Positions 1 to 8,900 of a stretch of DNA of 16,496 nt are shown in pieces. The stretch's first letter is position 1; each line of letters opens with the position of its first letter. The DNA is from an uncultured Gemella sp. (GTDB taxonomy: Bacteria > Bacillota > Bacilli > Staphylococcales > Gemellaceae), in contig NZ_CAAFUZ010000100.1 of NCBI RefSeq assembly GCF_900766305.1, positions 1 to 16,496 of the forward strand, read 5' to 3'. Both the position numbers and the translations under genes were made by a program. A model generated the notes under the pieces. The model had not been told where the DNA came from, did no database searches, and saw only the letters and a list, made by a program, of their open reading frames with translations.

Positions 1-80
1 AAAAAGTGATTTGGAGGAACTAATTCTGATAACGTCATTAATATTATTTCATCTTTGATATTTTCTTTTTTATTAAACAT
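1..80 (-). CDS. N-terminal fragment of a possible IS1182-like transposase, cut by the window edge
   Basis: An open frame starts with ATG at 78-80 on the minus strand and runs out of the window after 26 codons. A strong ribosome binding site (GAGGGGG on the minus strand, about 88-97) and an extended -10 element sit upstream, so the start is credible. The visible protein begins MFNKKENIKDE and contains MTLSELVPPNHFF. The pattern L-x-x-L-V-P-x-x-H near the N-terminus is typical of IS1182/DUF772-type DDE transposases, where it is usually followed by RKI. That following part lies outside the window, so the assignment rests on one short motif. An unrelated protein is possible. Confidence 0.45.
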   Translation of the reverse strand, partial: MFNKKENIKDEIILMTLSELVPPNHF

Positions 81-106
81 ACTAAAAACCCCCTCTATAT
101 ACTTAT

Positions 107-115
107 ATTATAACA
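107..115 (-). promoter_or_regulatory. Extended -10 promoter for the minus-strand gene at the left edge
   Basis: Read on the minus strand, this is TGTTATAAT, a perfect TGn extended -10 hexamer. It lies about 27 bases upstream of the ATG at 80, with the ribosome binding site in between. No good -35 box is seen 17 bases further upstream, which is tolerated for extended -10 promoters. It sits just downstream of the hairpin that would end transcription from the neighbouring transporter gene, so the edge gene probably has its own transcript. Confidence 0.5.
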
Positions 116-140
116 TTTTTAGCACTTTTTCTCATTAAAA

Positions 141-183
141 CAGGCTGCTGACTCATGCAGTTTCTGCATTTGTCAACAGCCTG
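141..183 (-). terminator. Strong hairpin, probable terminator of the MFS gene
   Basis: Outer arms 141-152 and 172-183 pair with a single wobble mismatch. Inner arms 155-160 and 164-169 pair perfectly around a three-base loop. On the minus strand the stem is followed by TTTT and then mixed sequence, so the U-tract is short. The position downstream of the minus-strand transporter and the GC-rich stem in very AT-rich surroundings support a rho-independent terminator. The weak U-tract keeps confidence moderate. Confidence 0.55.
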
Positions 184-184
184 A

Positions 185-214
185 GAAATCATCTCATTTT
201 TTTGAGATGATTTC
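185..214. terminator. Second perfect hairpin just after the MFS stop codon
   Basis: Arms 185-196 and 203-214 are a perfect 12-bp inverted repeat around a six-T loop. The hairpin begins nine bases after the stop codon of the minus-strand transporter gene. On the minus strand it runs straight into the larger hairpin at 141-183 with no U-tract. On the plus strand it is followed by TTTGTTTATT. It may act with the larger hairpin as a compound terminator or protect the 3' end of the transporter mRNA; the sequence alone does not decide. Confidence 0.45.
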
Positions 215-222
215 TTTGTTTA

Positions 223-1434
223 TTACTTAATTCTACGTTTTGTAAAGATTGAGTAAATAATACTTATTACTAATCCAACAAGTACTATAGAGATAGCCAC
301 ATAAAACGCCTCTGTAAAATCTCCATTATTTTTAGCAGCAATTCCAGCAGCGTATTTAGGCGCAAAGAATGCAGCTGTAGAAAATCCTATAAAGACAATC
401 CCGTAGTTAACTCCTTGATTTATAGGACCAAATGTTTTCATTACTAATGGCGCGAAAACTCCCATAATTCCACCAAAACATAGACCAAGGAGAACAAGAC
501 CGACTGTCAGACCAACTGTAGTTCTAATGTTAACTAGAGTTAATAATGAAATAGCAATTACCGAATAAATCGCGATAAGAGTCTTTTCATGTCCTATTTT
601 ATCTGAAACAACACCCCATACAACACGTCCAAATGTATTAGAAAGAGCATAAATACTAACAAAAGTTGCAGCAACTGAAGCAGATAATCCGAACATAGTT
701 TGGCTGATTACTGATGCGTTTGATGCTACCATAAGTCCAGAGAATGCTCCAATAGCAAACATTGAAATAATAAAGTAAAATGATAAACTCATTAACATTT
801 GTTTCCAATTTTTATTAGCAGCCTCTTGTTTAATTTCTGCAACAGGTTGAATCCAACCTTCAGGTTGATAATTTGCAGGAGCAACTTTTATGAAGAATAG
901 AGCTATTATAATAATTACTAAGTATGCACTACCTAAGTAGATAAAAGCATTATGAACTCCATAATTAGCTATAAGACTATGTGCGATTGGAGCAGCGATA
1001 ACGCTAGCCCCTCCCATTGCTCCTGTAATTAAACCAGCAGCTAATCCTCTTTTATCAGGGAAGAATCTAAGCGCATTACTTATAATTCCAGAATATGCAA
1101 ATGCTTGTCCAACACCAGATAACACGCCATAGCTAAAATATAACATTCCTTTTGTAGTAGCAAATCCAGTAAGAATAAATCCAACAGCAAATAAGATTCC
1201 CCCTAAAATAATAGAGATATTTGCTTTTCCTTTATCTGTAATAAATCCTCCTAGAATAGTAGGAATAGGAGCGATAGCAGCGTTAATAGTAAATGCTAGC
1301 ATAACATCTGGCATACTCCATCCTTTAGAAACACTTAGAGGTTTTGCAAAAACACTAAATGAATATAGTGAACCTGCACATAGTAAAATTGCCATTGAGG
1401 CGAATAAGACAGTCCATCTTGTATTTTTGTTCAT
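223..1434 (-). CDS. OFA-family MFS transporter (oxalate/formate or monocarboxylate type)
   Basis: This 403-residue integral membrane protein has about twelve hydrophobic segments, the size and pattern of a Major Facilitator. The N-terminal region with LYSFSVFAKPLS, the GLAAGLITGAMGGASVIAAPIAH segment near residues 130-152, and the APANYQPEGW motif at the start of the central loop are typical of the oxalate:formate antiporter (OFA) family. That family includes E. coli YhjX and proteins annotated as L-lactate or monocarboxylate transporters. The likely role is exchange or uptake of a small organic anion; the exact substrate cannot be read from sequence. The start is supported by an AAAGGATG ribosome binding site about seven bases upstream. 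The gene stands alone, transcribed away from uppS, between a hairpin terminator and a 366-base intergenic region with repeated motifs. Confidence 0.85.
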   Translation of the reverse strand: MNKNTRWTVLFASMAILLCAGSLYSFSVFAKPLSVSKGWSMPDVMLAFTINAAIAPIPTILGGFITDKGKANISIILGGILFAVGFILTGFATTKGMLYFSYGVLSGVGQAFAYSGIISNALRFFPDKRGLAAGLITGAMGGASVIAAPIAHSLIANYGVHNAFIYLGSAYLVIIIIALFFIKVAPANYQPEGWIQPVAEIKQEAANKNWKQMLMSLSFYFIISMFAIGAFSGLMVASNASVISQTMFGLSASVAATFVSIYALSNTFGRVVWGVVSDKIGHEKTLIAIYSVIAISLLTLVNIRTTVGLTVGLVLLGLCFGGIMGVFAPLVMKTFGPINQGVNYGIVFIGFSTAAFFAPKYAAGIAAKNNGDFTEAFYVAISIVLVGLVISIIYSIFTKRRIK

Positions 1435-1760
1435 TCAATCATCCTTTCAATATATATTAGCATGATATTAAAAAATAATAATATTAAAAAAACGGCTAAG
1501 CTAAAGCTAGTCGAATTATTTTAAAAATATTATGAAAACAGTTTATAAAAATTCTTATGACAAAAATGTTTATTTGCATTTTTAATATCATGTTTAATGT
1601 GTATATTCTAGCATGAATATTAAATGAAAGCAACCTAAAATACTTTATATAAAAGAGAAAAATAAATTATACATATATTAAGTGAAATATATATTATTTG
1701 GTTTAACTATAGTGTATTTATTCTGTGAAAAATTATTAGCAATAGTGATTAATAAAAATT
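1435..1760. other. Gene-free region between the divergent MFS gene and uppS
   Basis: No open frame with a ribosome binding site is visible on either strand. The stretch is very AT-rich. Its left half holds repeated copies of a short motif (listed separately) that lie upstream of the MFS gene. No clear -35/-10 pair for the MFS gene could be identified, although one must lie here. The right end carries the uppS promoter. No tRNA-like or other structured RNA was recognised. Confidence 0.6.
1461..1624. repeat. Three related copies of a CATGATATTAAA motif upstream of the MFS gene
   Basis: Copy 1 (CATGATATTAAAAA, plus orientation) is at 1461-1474. Copy 2, its exact 14-base inverted match, is at 1579-1592. 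Copy 3 (CATGAATATTAAA, one extra base, plus orientation) is at 1612-1624. Copies 1 and 3 are both preceded by TAG. Copies 2 and 3 form an imperfect dyad. Copy 1 lies about 26 bases upstream of the MFS start codon. The arrangement would suit operator sites for a regulator of the transporter, possibly with looping between distant sites. This is inference; AT-rich sequence does produce chance repeats, but a 14-base exact match is notable. Confidence 0.5.
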
Positions 1761-1769
1761 ATTAAAAGT

Positions 1770-1798
1770 TTGTTGCATTAAGGCTTTTATGTTATAAT
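1770..1798 (+). promoter_or_regulatory. Sigma-A promoter for uppS-cdsA-rseP
   Basis: TTGTTG at 1770-1775 and TATAAT at 1793-1798 are separated by 17 bases. TG at 1790-1791 adds an extended -10 element. Transcription would begin around 1805, giving a short leader that carries the AGGAGGA ribosome binding site of uppS. This placement also rules out an in-frame GTG at 1802 as a start codon, since it would lie before the transcription start. Confidence 0.75.
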
Positions 1799-1822
1799 GA
1801 AGTGTGTTACATAGGAGGAATT

Positions 1823-2587
1823 ATGTTTAAATTTTTTAGAAAAAATGAATTAGTGGAAAAAAATGACAAACAAGAGTTAAAAAAAATTCCGACACACGTT
1901 GCTATTATAATGGATGGTAATGGTCGTTGGGCTAAAAAGAGAAATATGCCTAGAATTAAAGGACACTATGAAGGGATGCAAACTGTAAAAAAAATAACAA
2001 AATATGCATCAAAATTAGGTGTAGAGTATCTAACATTATATGCTTTTTCTACAGAAAACTGGGCGAGACCTAAAGAAGAAGTTAGTTATTTAATGGATCT
2101 TCCTGAAAAGATGTTCAGTAGTTTTATGCCGGAACTTATGGAAAATAATGTAAAAGTTGAGGTTATTGGTGTAGTAGAGAAACTTCCTGAAAATACTAGA
2201 AAAGCAGTAAATGATGCGATAGAACAGACAAAAAATAATACTGGATTAAAATTAATCTTTGCATTGAATTATGGTTCTAAAGATGAGATGTTAAGAGCAA
2301 TTAAACAAATTACTAAAGACGTACAAGATAATAAATACAGTATAGATGAAATTTCTGAAGAACATGTAAGTAAAAATCTATTTACATCTAATACTCCAGA
2401 TCCTGACTTATTAATAAGAACTTCGGGAGAACAAAGAATTTCAAACTTTTTACTTTGGCAAATTGCTTATAGTGAATTCTTGTTTACTAAAGTGGCATGG
2501 CCAGACTTTACTGAAGAAGAATTTTACAAGGCATTATTAGAATATCAAAGTAGAGATAGAAGGTTTGGAGGTTTAAATGAAGACTAG
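1823..2587 (+). CDS. uppS: Isoprenyl transferase (undecaprenyl diphosphate synthase)
   Basis: This cytosolic, membrane-associated cis-prenyltransferase adds eight isopentenyl units to farnesyl diphosphate. The product is undecaprenyl diphosphate, the carrier lipid for peptidoglycan and teichoic acid precursors. With the ATG at 1823 the protein has 254 residues, normal for the family. It shows HVAIIMDGNGRWA (catalytic Asp31), STENWARPKEEV, and near the end RTSGEQRISNFLLWQ followed by the closing RDRRFGG. The ATG is preferred over an in-frame GTG at 1802 because the TAGGAGGA site at 1812-1819 is ideally spaced for it, and the GTG falls before the predicted transcription start. It overlaps cdsA by 11 bases, so the two are translationally coupled. 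The usual upstream neighbour frr is absent here. Confidence 0.97.
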   Translation: MFKFFRKNELVEKNDKQELKKIPTHVAIIMDGNGRWAKKRNMPRIKGHYEGMQTVKKITKYASKLGVEYLTLYAFSTENWARPKEEVSYLMDLPEKMFSSFMPELMENNVKVEVIGVVEKLPENTRKAVNDAIEQTKNNTGLKLIFALNYGSKDEMLRAIKQITKDVQDNKYSIDEISEEHVSKNLFTSNTPDPDLLIRTSGEQRISNFLLWQIAYSEFLFTKVAWPDFTEEEFYKALLEYQSRDRRFGGLNED

Positions 2588-3350
2588 GGTAATAACGGCC
2601 ATCGTGGCATTAATTGTTTTCCTACCATTACTATTTCTAGGTGGAGACTATTTTAAATTTACAACATTCGCACTAGGTGTGATGGCTATGTATGAAATAG
2701 TAAGAATGACTTTTAAAGAAACCAACCTAGTAGTTTTAGGGTTATCTTCTTTAGCAGGTGCATTACTATTTTTAAATGAAGAAATTACACAGTTACAACT
2801 TTATGGATTACTTTTTTTAATTTTAGTTGGTATGTTAGCGACTGTAGTTGCAACAGGTCACAAAATTAAATTAGTTGAAATTGGTTCGATTATATTTGTA
2901 ACTGCCTATATTTTCATAGGATTTTATTGTTTGTTTATGATAAGAAACTTGAGTCTATCGCATGTAGCTTATTTATTACTTACTATTTGGTTCACAGATA
3001 GTTTTGCATATTTTGGTGGAATGAAATTTGGGAAAAATAAACTTTCACCTAATATAAGTCCAAATAAATCAATAGAAGGTTCAGTGATAGGAAGTGTATC
3101 ATCGATAGCGATAGCATTATTGTTCTTCTTTACAACTAATATTTTTTCAAATTTATTAGTTGCAATTGTTGTAACATTAATAGTAAGTGTAATCGGACAA
3201 TTTGGTGATTTAATTGAATCAGCATACAAAAGAGAATATCAAGTAAAAGATAGTAGTAATTTATTACCAGGACATGGTGGTATTTTTGACAGATTCGATT
3301 CTGTTATTCTATCAGCACCATGTTTAATAATATTACTAAGTTTATTTTAA
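2577..3350 (+). CDS. cdsA: Phosphatidate cytidylyltransferase (CDP-diacylglycerol synthase)
   Basis: This membrane enzyme converts CTP and phosphatidic acid to CDP-diacylglycerol, the branch point for phosphatidylglycerol and cardiolipin. The 257-residue protein is highly hydrophobic with several membrane spans, and carries the family signature near its C-terminus (residues about 225-242, D-S-S-N-L-L-P-G-H-G-G-I-F-D-R-F-D-S). FTDSFAYFGGMKFGKNKLSPNISPNKSIEG, shortened here to its key part SPNKSIEG, is the second conserved block. The ATG overlaps the end of uppS by 11 bases and follows a GGAGG site at 2567-2571. Gene order matches the common uppS-cdsA-rseP cluster. No dxr gene lies after it, as expected where isoprenoids come from mevalonate. 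Confidence 0.96.
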   Translation: MKTRVITAIVALIVFLPLLFLGGDYFKFTTFALGVMAMYEIVRMTFKETNLVVLGLSSLAGALLFLNEEITQLQLYGLLFLILVGMLATVVATGHKIKLVEIGSIIFVTAYIFIGFYCLFMIRNLSLSHVAYLLLTIWFTDSFAYFGGMKFGKNKLSPNISPNKSIEGSVIGSVSSIAIALLFFFTTNIFSNLLVAIVVTLIVSVIGQFGDLIESAYKREYQVKDSSNLLPGHGGIFDRFDSVILSAPCLIILLSLF

Positions 3351-3370
3351 AATATAGAGAGGGGTATTAG

Positions 3371-4663
3371 ATGCAAGGGATTATAGCATTTATATTAATA
3401 TTTTTTGTAGTAGTAACTATTCACGAATTTGGACATTTTATTGCTGCGAAAAGAGCAGGGATTTTATGTCAGGAATTCGCAATTGGAATGGGACCTAAAA
3501 TATTCCATAAAAAAATAGGAGAGACTAACTTTACAATAAGACTTCTTCCAGTCGGAGGATATGTCAAGATGCCAGATAATGTTTTTGATTTTAATAATGA
3601 CATGTCGGTATATGACCTAAAAAAAGGAATGAAAGTTAGTTTAAAACTAGATGAAAATGATAAGGTTGAAAAAATAGTTTTAGATAAAAGCAATGATATG
3701 GATCTACTTCCACTAGAGCTTAAAAAGTTTGATCTTACAGAGAAACTTTTTGTGAAAGGTTTTGTTGGTGATAAAATAGAACGCTATGAAGTAAGAAAAG
3801 ATGCTTGTGTTGTCTTTGGAGGAATGGAGGAGCAAATAGCACCAATAGAAAGAATGTTTTCTTCACACTCATGGGGGCAAAAATTCTGGACATTATTTGC
3901 AGGGCCATTAATGAACTTTATATTAGCTTTAGCAATTTTCTTAGGCATTTCAATTTATAGTGGAGTACCATCTAATACAACGCGTTTAGGTGAACTAGCT
4001 TCTAACTATCCAGCTTATTCAGCAGGATTAAAACAAGGTGATGTAGTTGAGCAGGTAAATGGTAAGAGTGTTACTACATGGAAAGAAATGACTAATGAGA
4101 TAGTAAATTCTAATGGAGCTGAGCTTACATTAAAAGTTTCACGTGATGGTTCACAACAAGAAATTAAAGTTACACCAAAAGAAGAAACAACTGTGAAAAA
4201 AGGTAAAGAAGTTAAAACTTATAAACTTGGAATAAACCAAGCGTATGAGAAAAACTTAGCTGGTTCAATTAAGAGTGGGTTTGAACAAACTCTATATTAT
4301 GGAACTACGATTTTCATGGGAATTATTAGTCTGTTTGCTTCATTATTTACTGGTGGATTTAGTTTAAATCAACTTGGAGGACCTGTAGCGATTTATGAAA
4401 TGTCTTCTGCAGCTGCACAGAGTGGTTTAATTACAACATTAAAATGGACAGGAATTTTAAGTGTTAACTTAGGTCTTATGAACCTAATTCCTATTCCAGT
4501 TCTTGATGGTGGACGTATCATATTCGTAATTTATGAAGCAATCTTCAAAAAGCCAATTAATAAAAAAGCTCAATATTACTTAACTGTAGCGTTTGGATTA
4601 TTAATGGTTGCGTTGATGTTAGCAGTAACATGGAATGATATTCAAAGATTATTTGGAAAATAG
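3371..4663 (+). CDS. rseP: Site-2 zinc metalloprotease RseP/RasP/Eep type
   Basis: This intramembrane metalloprotease of the S2P/M50 family cleaves membrane-spanning segments of anti-sigma factors and leftover signal peptides; in Gram-positive cocci the Eep form also processes peptide pheromones. The 430-residue protein has the zinc motif HEFGH at residues 18-22 within the first membrane helix. A PDZ domain spans roughly residues 200-290 (from TRLGELASNYPAYSAGL onward). The second active-site motif NLIPIPVLDGGR includes LDGGR at 378-382. It has four predicted membrane helices. An acidic and lysine-rich soluble stretch at about residues 70-155 lies before the second helix. The ATG has a GAGAGGGG site ahead of it and follows cdsA by 20 bases. 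The operon ends at the terminator just downstream; proS and polC, frequent followers of this gene in Bacilli, are not here. Confidence 0.96.
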   Translation: MQGIIAFILIFFVVVTIHEFGHFIAAKRAGILCQEFAIGMGPKIFHKKIGETNFTIRLLPVGGYVKMPDNVFDFNNDMSVYDLKKGMKVSLKLDENDKVEKIVLDKSNDMDLLPLELKKFDLTEKLFVKGFVGDKIERYEVRKDACVVFGGMEEQIAPIERMFSSHSWGQKFWTLFAGPLMNFILALAIFLGISIYSGVPSNTTRLGELASNYPAYSAGLKQGDVVEQVNGKSVTTWKEMTNEIVNSNGAELTLKVSRDGSQQEIKVTPKEETTVKKGKEVKTYKLGINQAYEKNLAGSIKSGFEQTLYYGTTIFMGIISLFASLFTGGFSLNQLGGPVAIYEMSSAAAQSGLITTLKWTGILSVNLGLMNLIPIPVLDGGRIIFVIYEAIFKKPINKKAQYYLTVAFGLLMVALMLAVTWNDIQRLFGK

Positions 4664-4672
4664 ATGATTATT

Positions 4673-4708
4673 ATAACGAGAAGTTAATTTTACTTCTCGT
4701 TATTTTTT
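4673..4708 (+). terminator. Intrinsic terminator after rseP
   Basis: Perfect 12-bp arms at 4673-4684 and 4692-4703 enclose a seven-base loop and are followed by a run of six T (4703-4708). It begins ten bases after the rseP stop codon and is a typical rho-independent terminator closing the uppS-cdsA-rseP transcript. Confidence 0.92.
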
Positions 4709-4754
4709 ATTTAGTAGTAATTGGCTCTAGGGAAATTTAATATTTACTACTATT

Positions 4755-4781
4755 TTGATTGTTTTTAATATATAATATAAT
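4755..4781 (+). promoter_or_regulatory. Probable promoter for sbcD-sbcC-addB
   Basis: TTGATT at 4755-4760 and TATAAT at 4776-4781 are separated by 15 bases, shorter than ideal. An overlapping TATAAT at 4771-4776 makes the exact choice uncertain. A promoter is expected here because a strong terminator stands between rseP and sbcD. Confidence 0.45.
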
Positions 4782-4810
4782 AGAGATAATTTATAGGAAA
4801 AGGTGATAAT

Positions 4811-5950
4811 ATGGTTAAATTTTTACATACTGCTGATTGGCATATTGGAAGAAAATTACAAGGATTAGATTTATTAGTAGATCAGGAGTCTGTGTTTGAG
4901 AATTTAATAACTGATATTAAGAATATTAATCCTGATTTTTTAATTATTGCAGGGGATTTATATGATAGAAGTGTTCCTAGTAAAGAAGCGACTACACTTC
5001 TACAAGAACTTTTAGTCAAAATTAATATAGAATGCAACATACCAATTTTTGCCATTAGTGGAAATCATGACAGTAGAGAAAGACTAGCGATTGGTGAAGC
5101 TTGGTTTAGCAAACATAAGTTTTATCTTCATACAAGATTAGAACAAGCTTTTGATAAAATTTCTTATGAAGATGCCGATATATATTTACTACCATATTTT
5201 GAACCTTTTGAAGCGAGAGAATATTTTGAAGACCCTACATTAACAACCCATAATGCAGCAACTAAAAGAGTAATTGATGAAATTTATAAAAATTTAGATA
5301 CGAATAAGACTAATATTTTAGTAGCTCATACTTTTGTATCGGGAGGATTAGAGACTGATTCTGAAAGAGAAATATCTGTAGGAACTGTTGAAAATGTTGC
5401 TGTGGAAGTCTTTGACAAGTTTGATTATGTTGCTCTAGGTCATCTTCATAATCCGAATGCAATAAATGAAGAACGTTTGAAATATAGTGGAAGTCCAATG
5501 GCGTACTCATTCTCTGAAGCTTCCCAAACTAAAGGAATGAGGCTTGTAGAAGTAACAAAAGAAAGTTATAGTGAAGAGTTTATTCCATTAAAACAAAAAA
5601 GAAAGTTACACAATATTAGTACATCTTATGAAGAAGTTTTAACGAAAGAGTTTCAACAAAGTTATGATTGTAAAAATGATTATTTTAGTATGGAACTGAG
5701 TGGTCTAGAGGGAATTACTGATCCGTTACCTAGAATTAAAGAATATTATCCTAATACTATGATACTAAAGCAAAAAAGAAATACTGGTATAGATAATGAA
5801 GTGAAATTAGATAGAGAGATGCTAACTAAGAGTCCTTTACAGTTAATAGAGGGATTCTATAATGAACAAACTGGTAATGAATTAACTGAAGGTCAAAAAA
5901 AAGTACTAGTAAATATTATAGATAAGGTGAATCAAGATGAAACCAATTAG
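4811..5950 (+). CDS. sbcD: Exonuclease subunit SbcD (Mre11-type nuclease)
   Basis: SbcD is the manganese-dependent nuclease of the SbcCD complex, which opens DNA hairpins, trims protein-blocked ends and processes double-strand breaks. The 379-residue protein has the full set of calcineurin-like phosphoesterase motifs: TADWHIG (Asp9, His11), GDLYDRS (Asp49), GNHDS (Asn85, His86, Asp87), VAHTF, and GHLH at 210-213. The C-terminal capping part, after about residue 260, is less conserved, as usual. The ATG follows AGGAAAAGGTGA at 4795-4806. The 3' end overlaps sbcC by 14 bases, so the two subunits are translationally coupled. Nothing looks truncated. Confidence 0.96.
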   Translation: MVKFLHTADWHIGRKLQGLDLLVDQESVFENLITDIKNINPDFLIIAGDLYDRSVPSKEATTLLQELLVKINIECNIPIFAISGNHDSRERLAIGEAWFSKHKFYLHTRLEQAFDKISYEDADIYLLPYFEPFEAREYFEDPTLTTHNAATKRVIDEIYKNLDTNKTNILVAHTFVSGGLETDSEREISVGTVENVAVEVFDKFDYVALGHLHNPNAINEERLKYSGSPMAYSFSEASQTKGMRLVEVTKESYSEEFIPLKQKRKLHNISTSYEEVLTKEFQQSYDCKNDYFSMELSGLEGITDPLPRIKEYYPNTMILKQKRNTGIDNEVKLDREMLTKSPLQLIEGFYNEQTGNELTEGQKKVLVNIIDKVNQDETN

Positions 5951-8900
5951 ATTAGAATTAAAAGAATTTGGTCCATATAAGAATGAAATAATAGAATGGG
6001 ATAAAATAATAAATGAACCGATATTTCTAATTACAGGAAAAACTGGGTCAGGGAAGTCAACACTATTTGATGCTATTACTTATGCATTATACAATAAGAC
6101 AACCGGGGGAAAAGATATAGCCTCACTAAGAACGAAGACAGCCTTGGATAAGGATAAAACACAGGTTAACTTTGATTTCGAATTGAGTGGTAAAAAATAT
6201 AGAATTGAGAGAACTCTGGCTTATTTGAAAGCTGGTAATAAAAACTTAACATCGGGGAAAGTTGCTTTAATGCAATATAATGATGAAAAATTAGAAGTAA
6301 TCGCCTCAAAAGAACAAGAGGTAAAAGAAAAAGTAGAAGAGTTGATAGGTTTAGATGATAAGCAATTTTGTCAAATAATTATCTTACCTCAAGGAAAATT
6401 TAAAGAGTTCTTATTATCGAAATCAAGTGAAAAAAAAGAAACTTTAAGATCTTTATTTAATACTTACTTCTATCAAAAATTCGTGGAACAACTGCAAGAA
6501 CAAGCCAAAAAATTAGATAGTTCACATAAGCAAAAAGAAAAAGAATTGATTACTAGATTTGAGCAGTTTGATATTGAGGAAGAACTTACAAAGTTTGAAT
6601 ATTTAAAAGACGAAAATTTTGAAGAAATACTAAGTATTATTTACTCACAAGAAGAAACAATAAAAATTGAGAAAAAAGAATTATTGAAATTAGAACGTAG
6701 TTTTTCTAAAGAAAAAGAGAAATTTATAGAATTAAGTAAGCTCAATGATAAATTCATCCAACTTAAAAATAACAAATTAGAACTAGAAGAATTAAGTAAA
6801 AAAGAAGATTATTATGAGGATCTAAGATTAGAAGTAGAGAAGTTAAAAGAGTTACAAAAGAGTAAAGATAAGATTATAGAGTACAGTACTTTATTAAATA
6901 AACAATCACAATTAAGAAAACTTGAGAAAGATTTATTGATTGATACAGACAAATATAAATTAGATTTAGAAAATAATAAGAAATTACAATTAGAATTAAA
7001 TGCACAAAAAGATAATATAGAAGAACTTAGAAAAGAAACTATTGATTATAAGTTTTTCTATAATAACTTTAATGAATTAAATTCTGCAAAAGCCAACATT
7101 GAAATCTATAGTAAAATATTAGAAGAGCTTGCTTTGAAAAAAGAAACATATAAAGAGTTAGATTCTAGGTTGAAAGTTTCAAAAGAAGGCTACTTAGAGG
7201 ATATCGAGGAGAAAAATATTCTAGAGAGCAGTATTGGTAAGCTAAAATTAGAAATTTTGAAGAAAGAGCAAGAGGTAGAAAAACTCGAAGAATATAATAA
7301 TAAATTTTCTGAAGTAAATGATAAGAGTTTGAAACTTACTCTTGATAAAAAACAATTAGAAGAACTGGAAGCAGAGAAGAAGAAACTAGAGCAAGAAGTT
7401 ATATTATTAAATAAGAATAAAGAACAAGAAGTTTTAAATGGTTTTCTATTGAAATTGCATGAAGGGGATGATTGTCCTTTATGTCGACAAAAGATTGAAC
7501 ACTTACCAGAAATTCCCTCTTTAGAGGCAGTAGATGAAAGTATAGAAAAATCACTTCAAAAAGTTAATAAAGATACAATTCAACTAGAAACCCTTATAAA
7601 AAAAAATGAAGAAGAAATAGAAAGAATAAGTGCTCTTTTGAAAAATTTAGAGGATACAATTAACTTTAAATCTAAGGAAGAACTATCACAATTAGAAGAC
7701 GAATTAAAGACAGAGAATCTTAAACTAACGGATATTAGTAAAGCAATCAAAATATCTGAGGATAAAATTAAGGACCTTAATCAAGAAATAGAGGAACTTT
7801 CAGAGTTATTTAAAAATGAAGATGAAATTAAACAAAAACATCTAGAAGCGAAAAATAAAATAGAACAGTTTGAGAAAAATGTAAAAATTGAGCTAGATGA
7901 GTTTGTAGATTATTATGAGAAAATACAATCTCAGGTTGAAGACTTTGATAATAGATGTAACGTTCAGCAAAATAATAGTAATGAACTATTGATAAGAAAA
8001 ACTAAACTAGAAACAGAACAGAAAAATAATAAAGAAAATTTACTGGAAGTTAGTAAAAGAATAGAAAATATTATAGAGAGTTTCAGCGATTCTAAACTCA
8101 ATAAGTATTATATAACTTTAGAAATGGCAGAAGAAGATATTACGGAATTGAATAATTTAGAAGAATTTGAATCTCAAATTAGTAAGTTTGAAGATGCTAA
8201 AAAAATTATAGTAAACACTATAGAAAAACTTGAAGATGAGTTAAAAGAGATAGATCAACCTGATTTAGAAGAAGAACAACAGAAACTACAAAATATTGAA
8301 TCACAAGTTAATGATTTTATAGAAAAAGTTGCAGTGCTTAATACAAGATTAGAAAATAATAAAAAATTATACAAAAAAATTCATAGTGAGTATATTGAGC
8401 TGTTAGAATCTTCTAAAGACATAAGAGAAATTATAGCATTTAGTGATGTTATCAGCGGGAAAACTGAAAACAGAAAATCATTAGAAACTTATGTTCAAGG
8501 ATATTATTTAGACTTGATTTTAGTTGCCGGAACTAAAAGATTATTACAAATGACAAATGACAGATATAGATTTATTAGACGCGATGAAAAATCGAAAGGT
8601 GGAGGTCTTCAAGGTTTAGAGATTGAAATACATGATATTTATTTAAATAGTACTCGTATTATTAGTTCTCTTTCCGGAGGAGAATTATTCTTAGCTTCTT
8701 TAGCTCTTGCTTTGGGGTTAGCGGAAGTTATTCAAAATGAAAGTGGTGGAATATCTCTTGAAACTATCTTTATCGATGAAGGATTTGGATCACTAGATGC
8801 TGAAACACTAGATATCGCTTTAACAACGTTAATAGATTTACAATCGTATGGAAGAAATATTGGTATTATTTCACATGTCAGCGAGTTAAAAGAGAGAATT

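Noticed and set aside
1802..1822. GTG start giving a seven-residue longer UppS
   Set aside because: It would lie before the predicted transcription start, and its added codons include the ribosome binding site of the ATG at 1823.
6450..8400. Dense Lys/Glu repeat-like stretches in sbcC as possible repeats
   Set aside because: They are the two long coiled coils expected on either side of the zinc hook in an SbcC/Rad50 protein.
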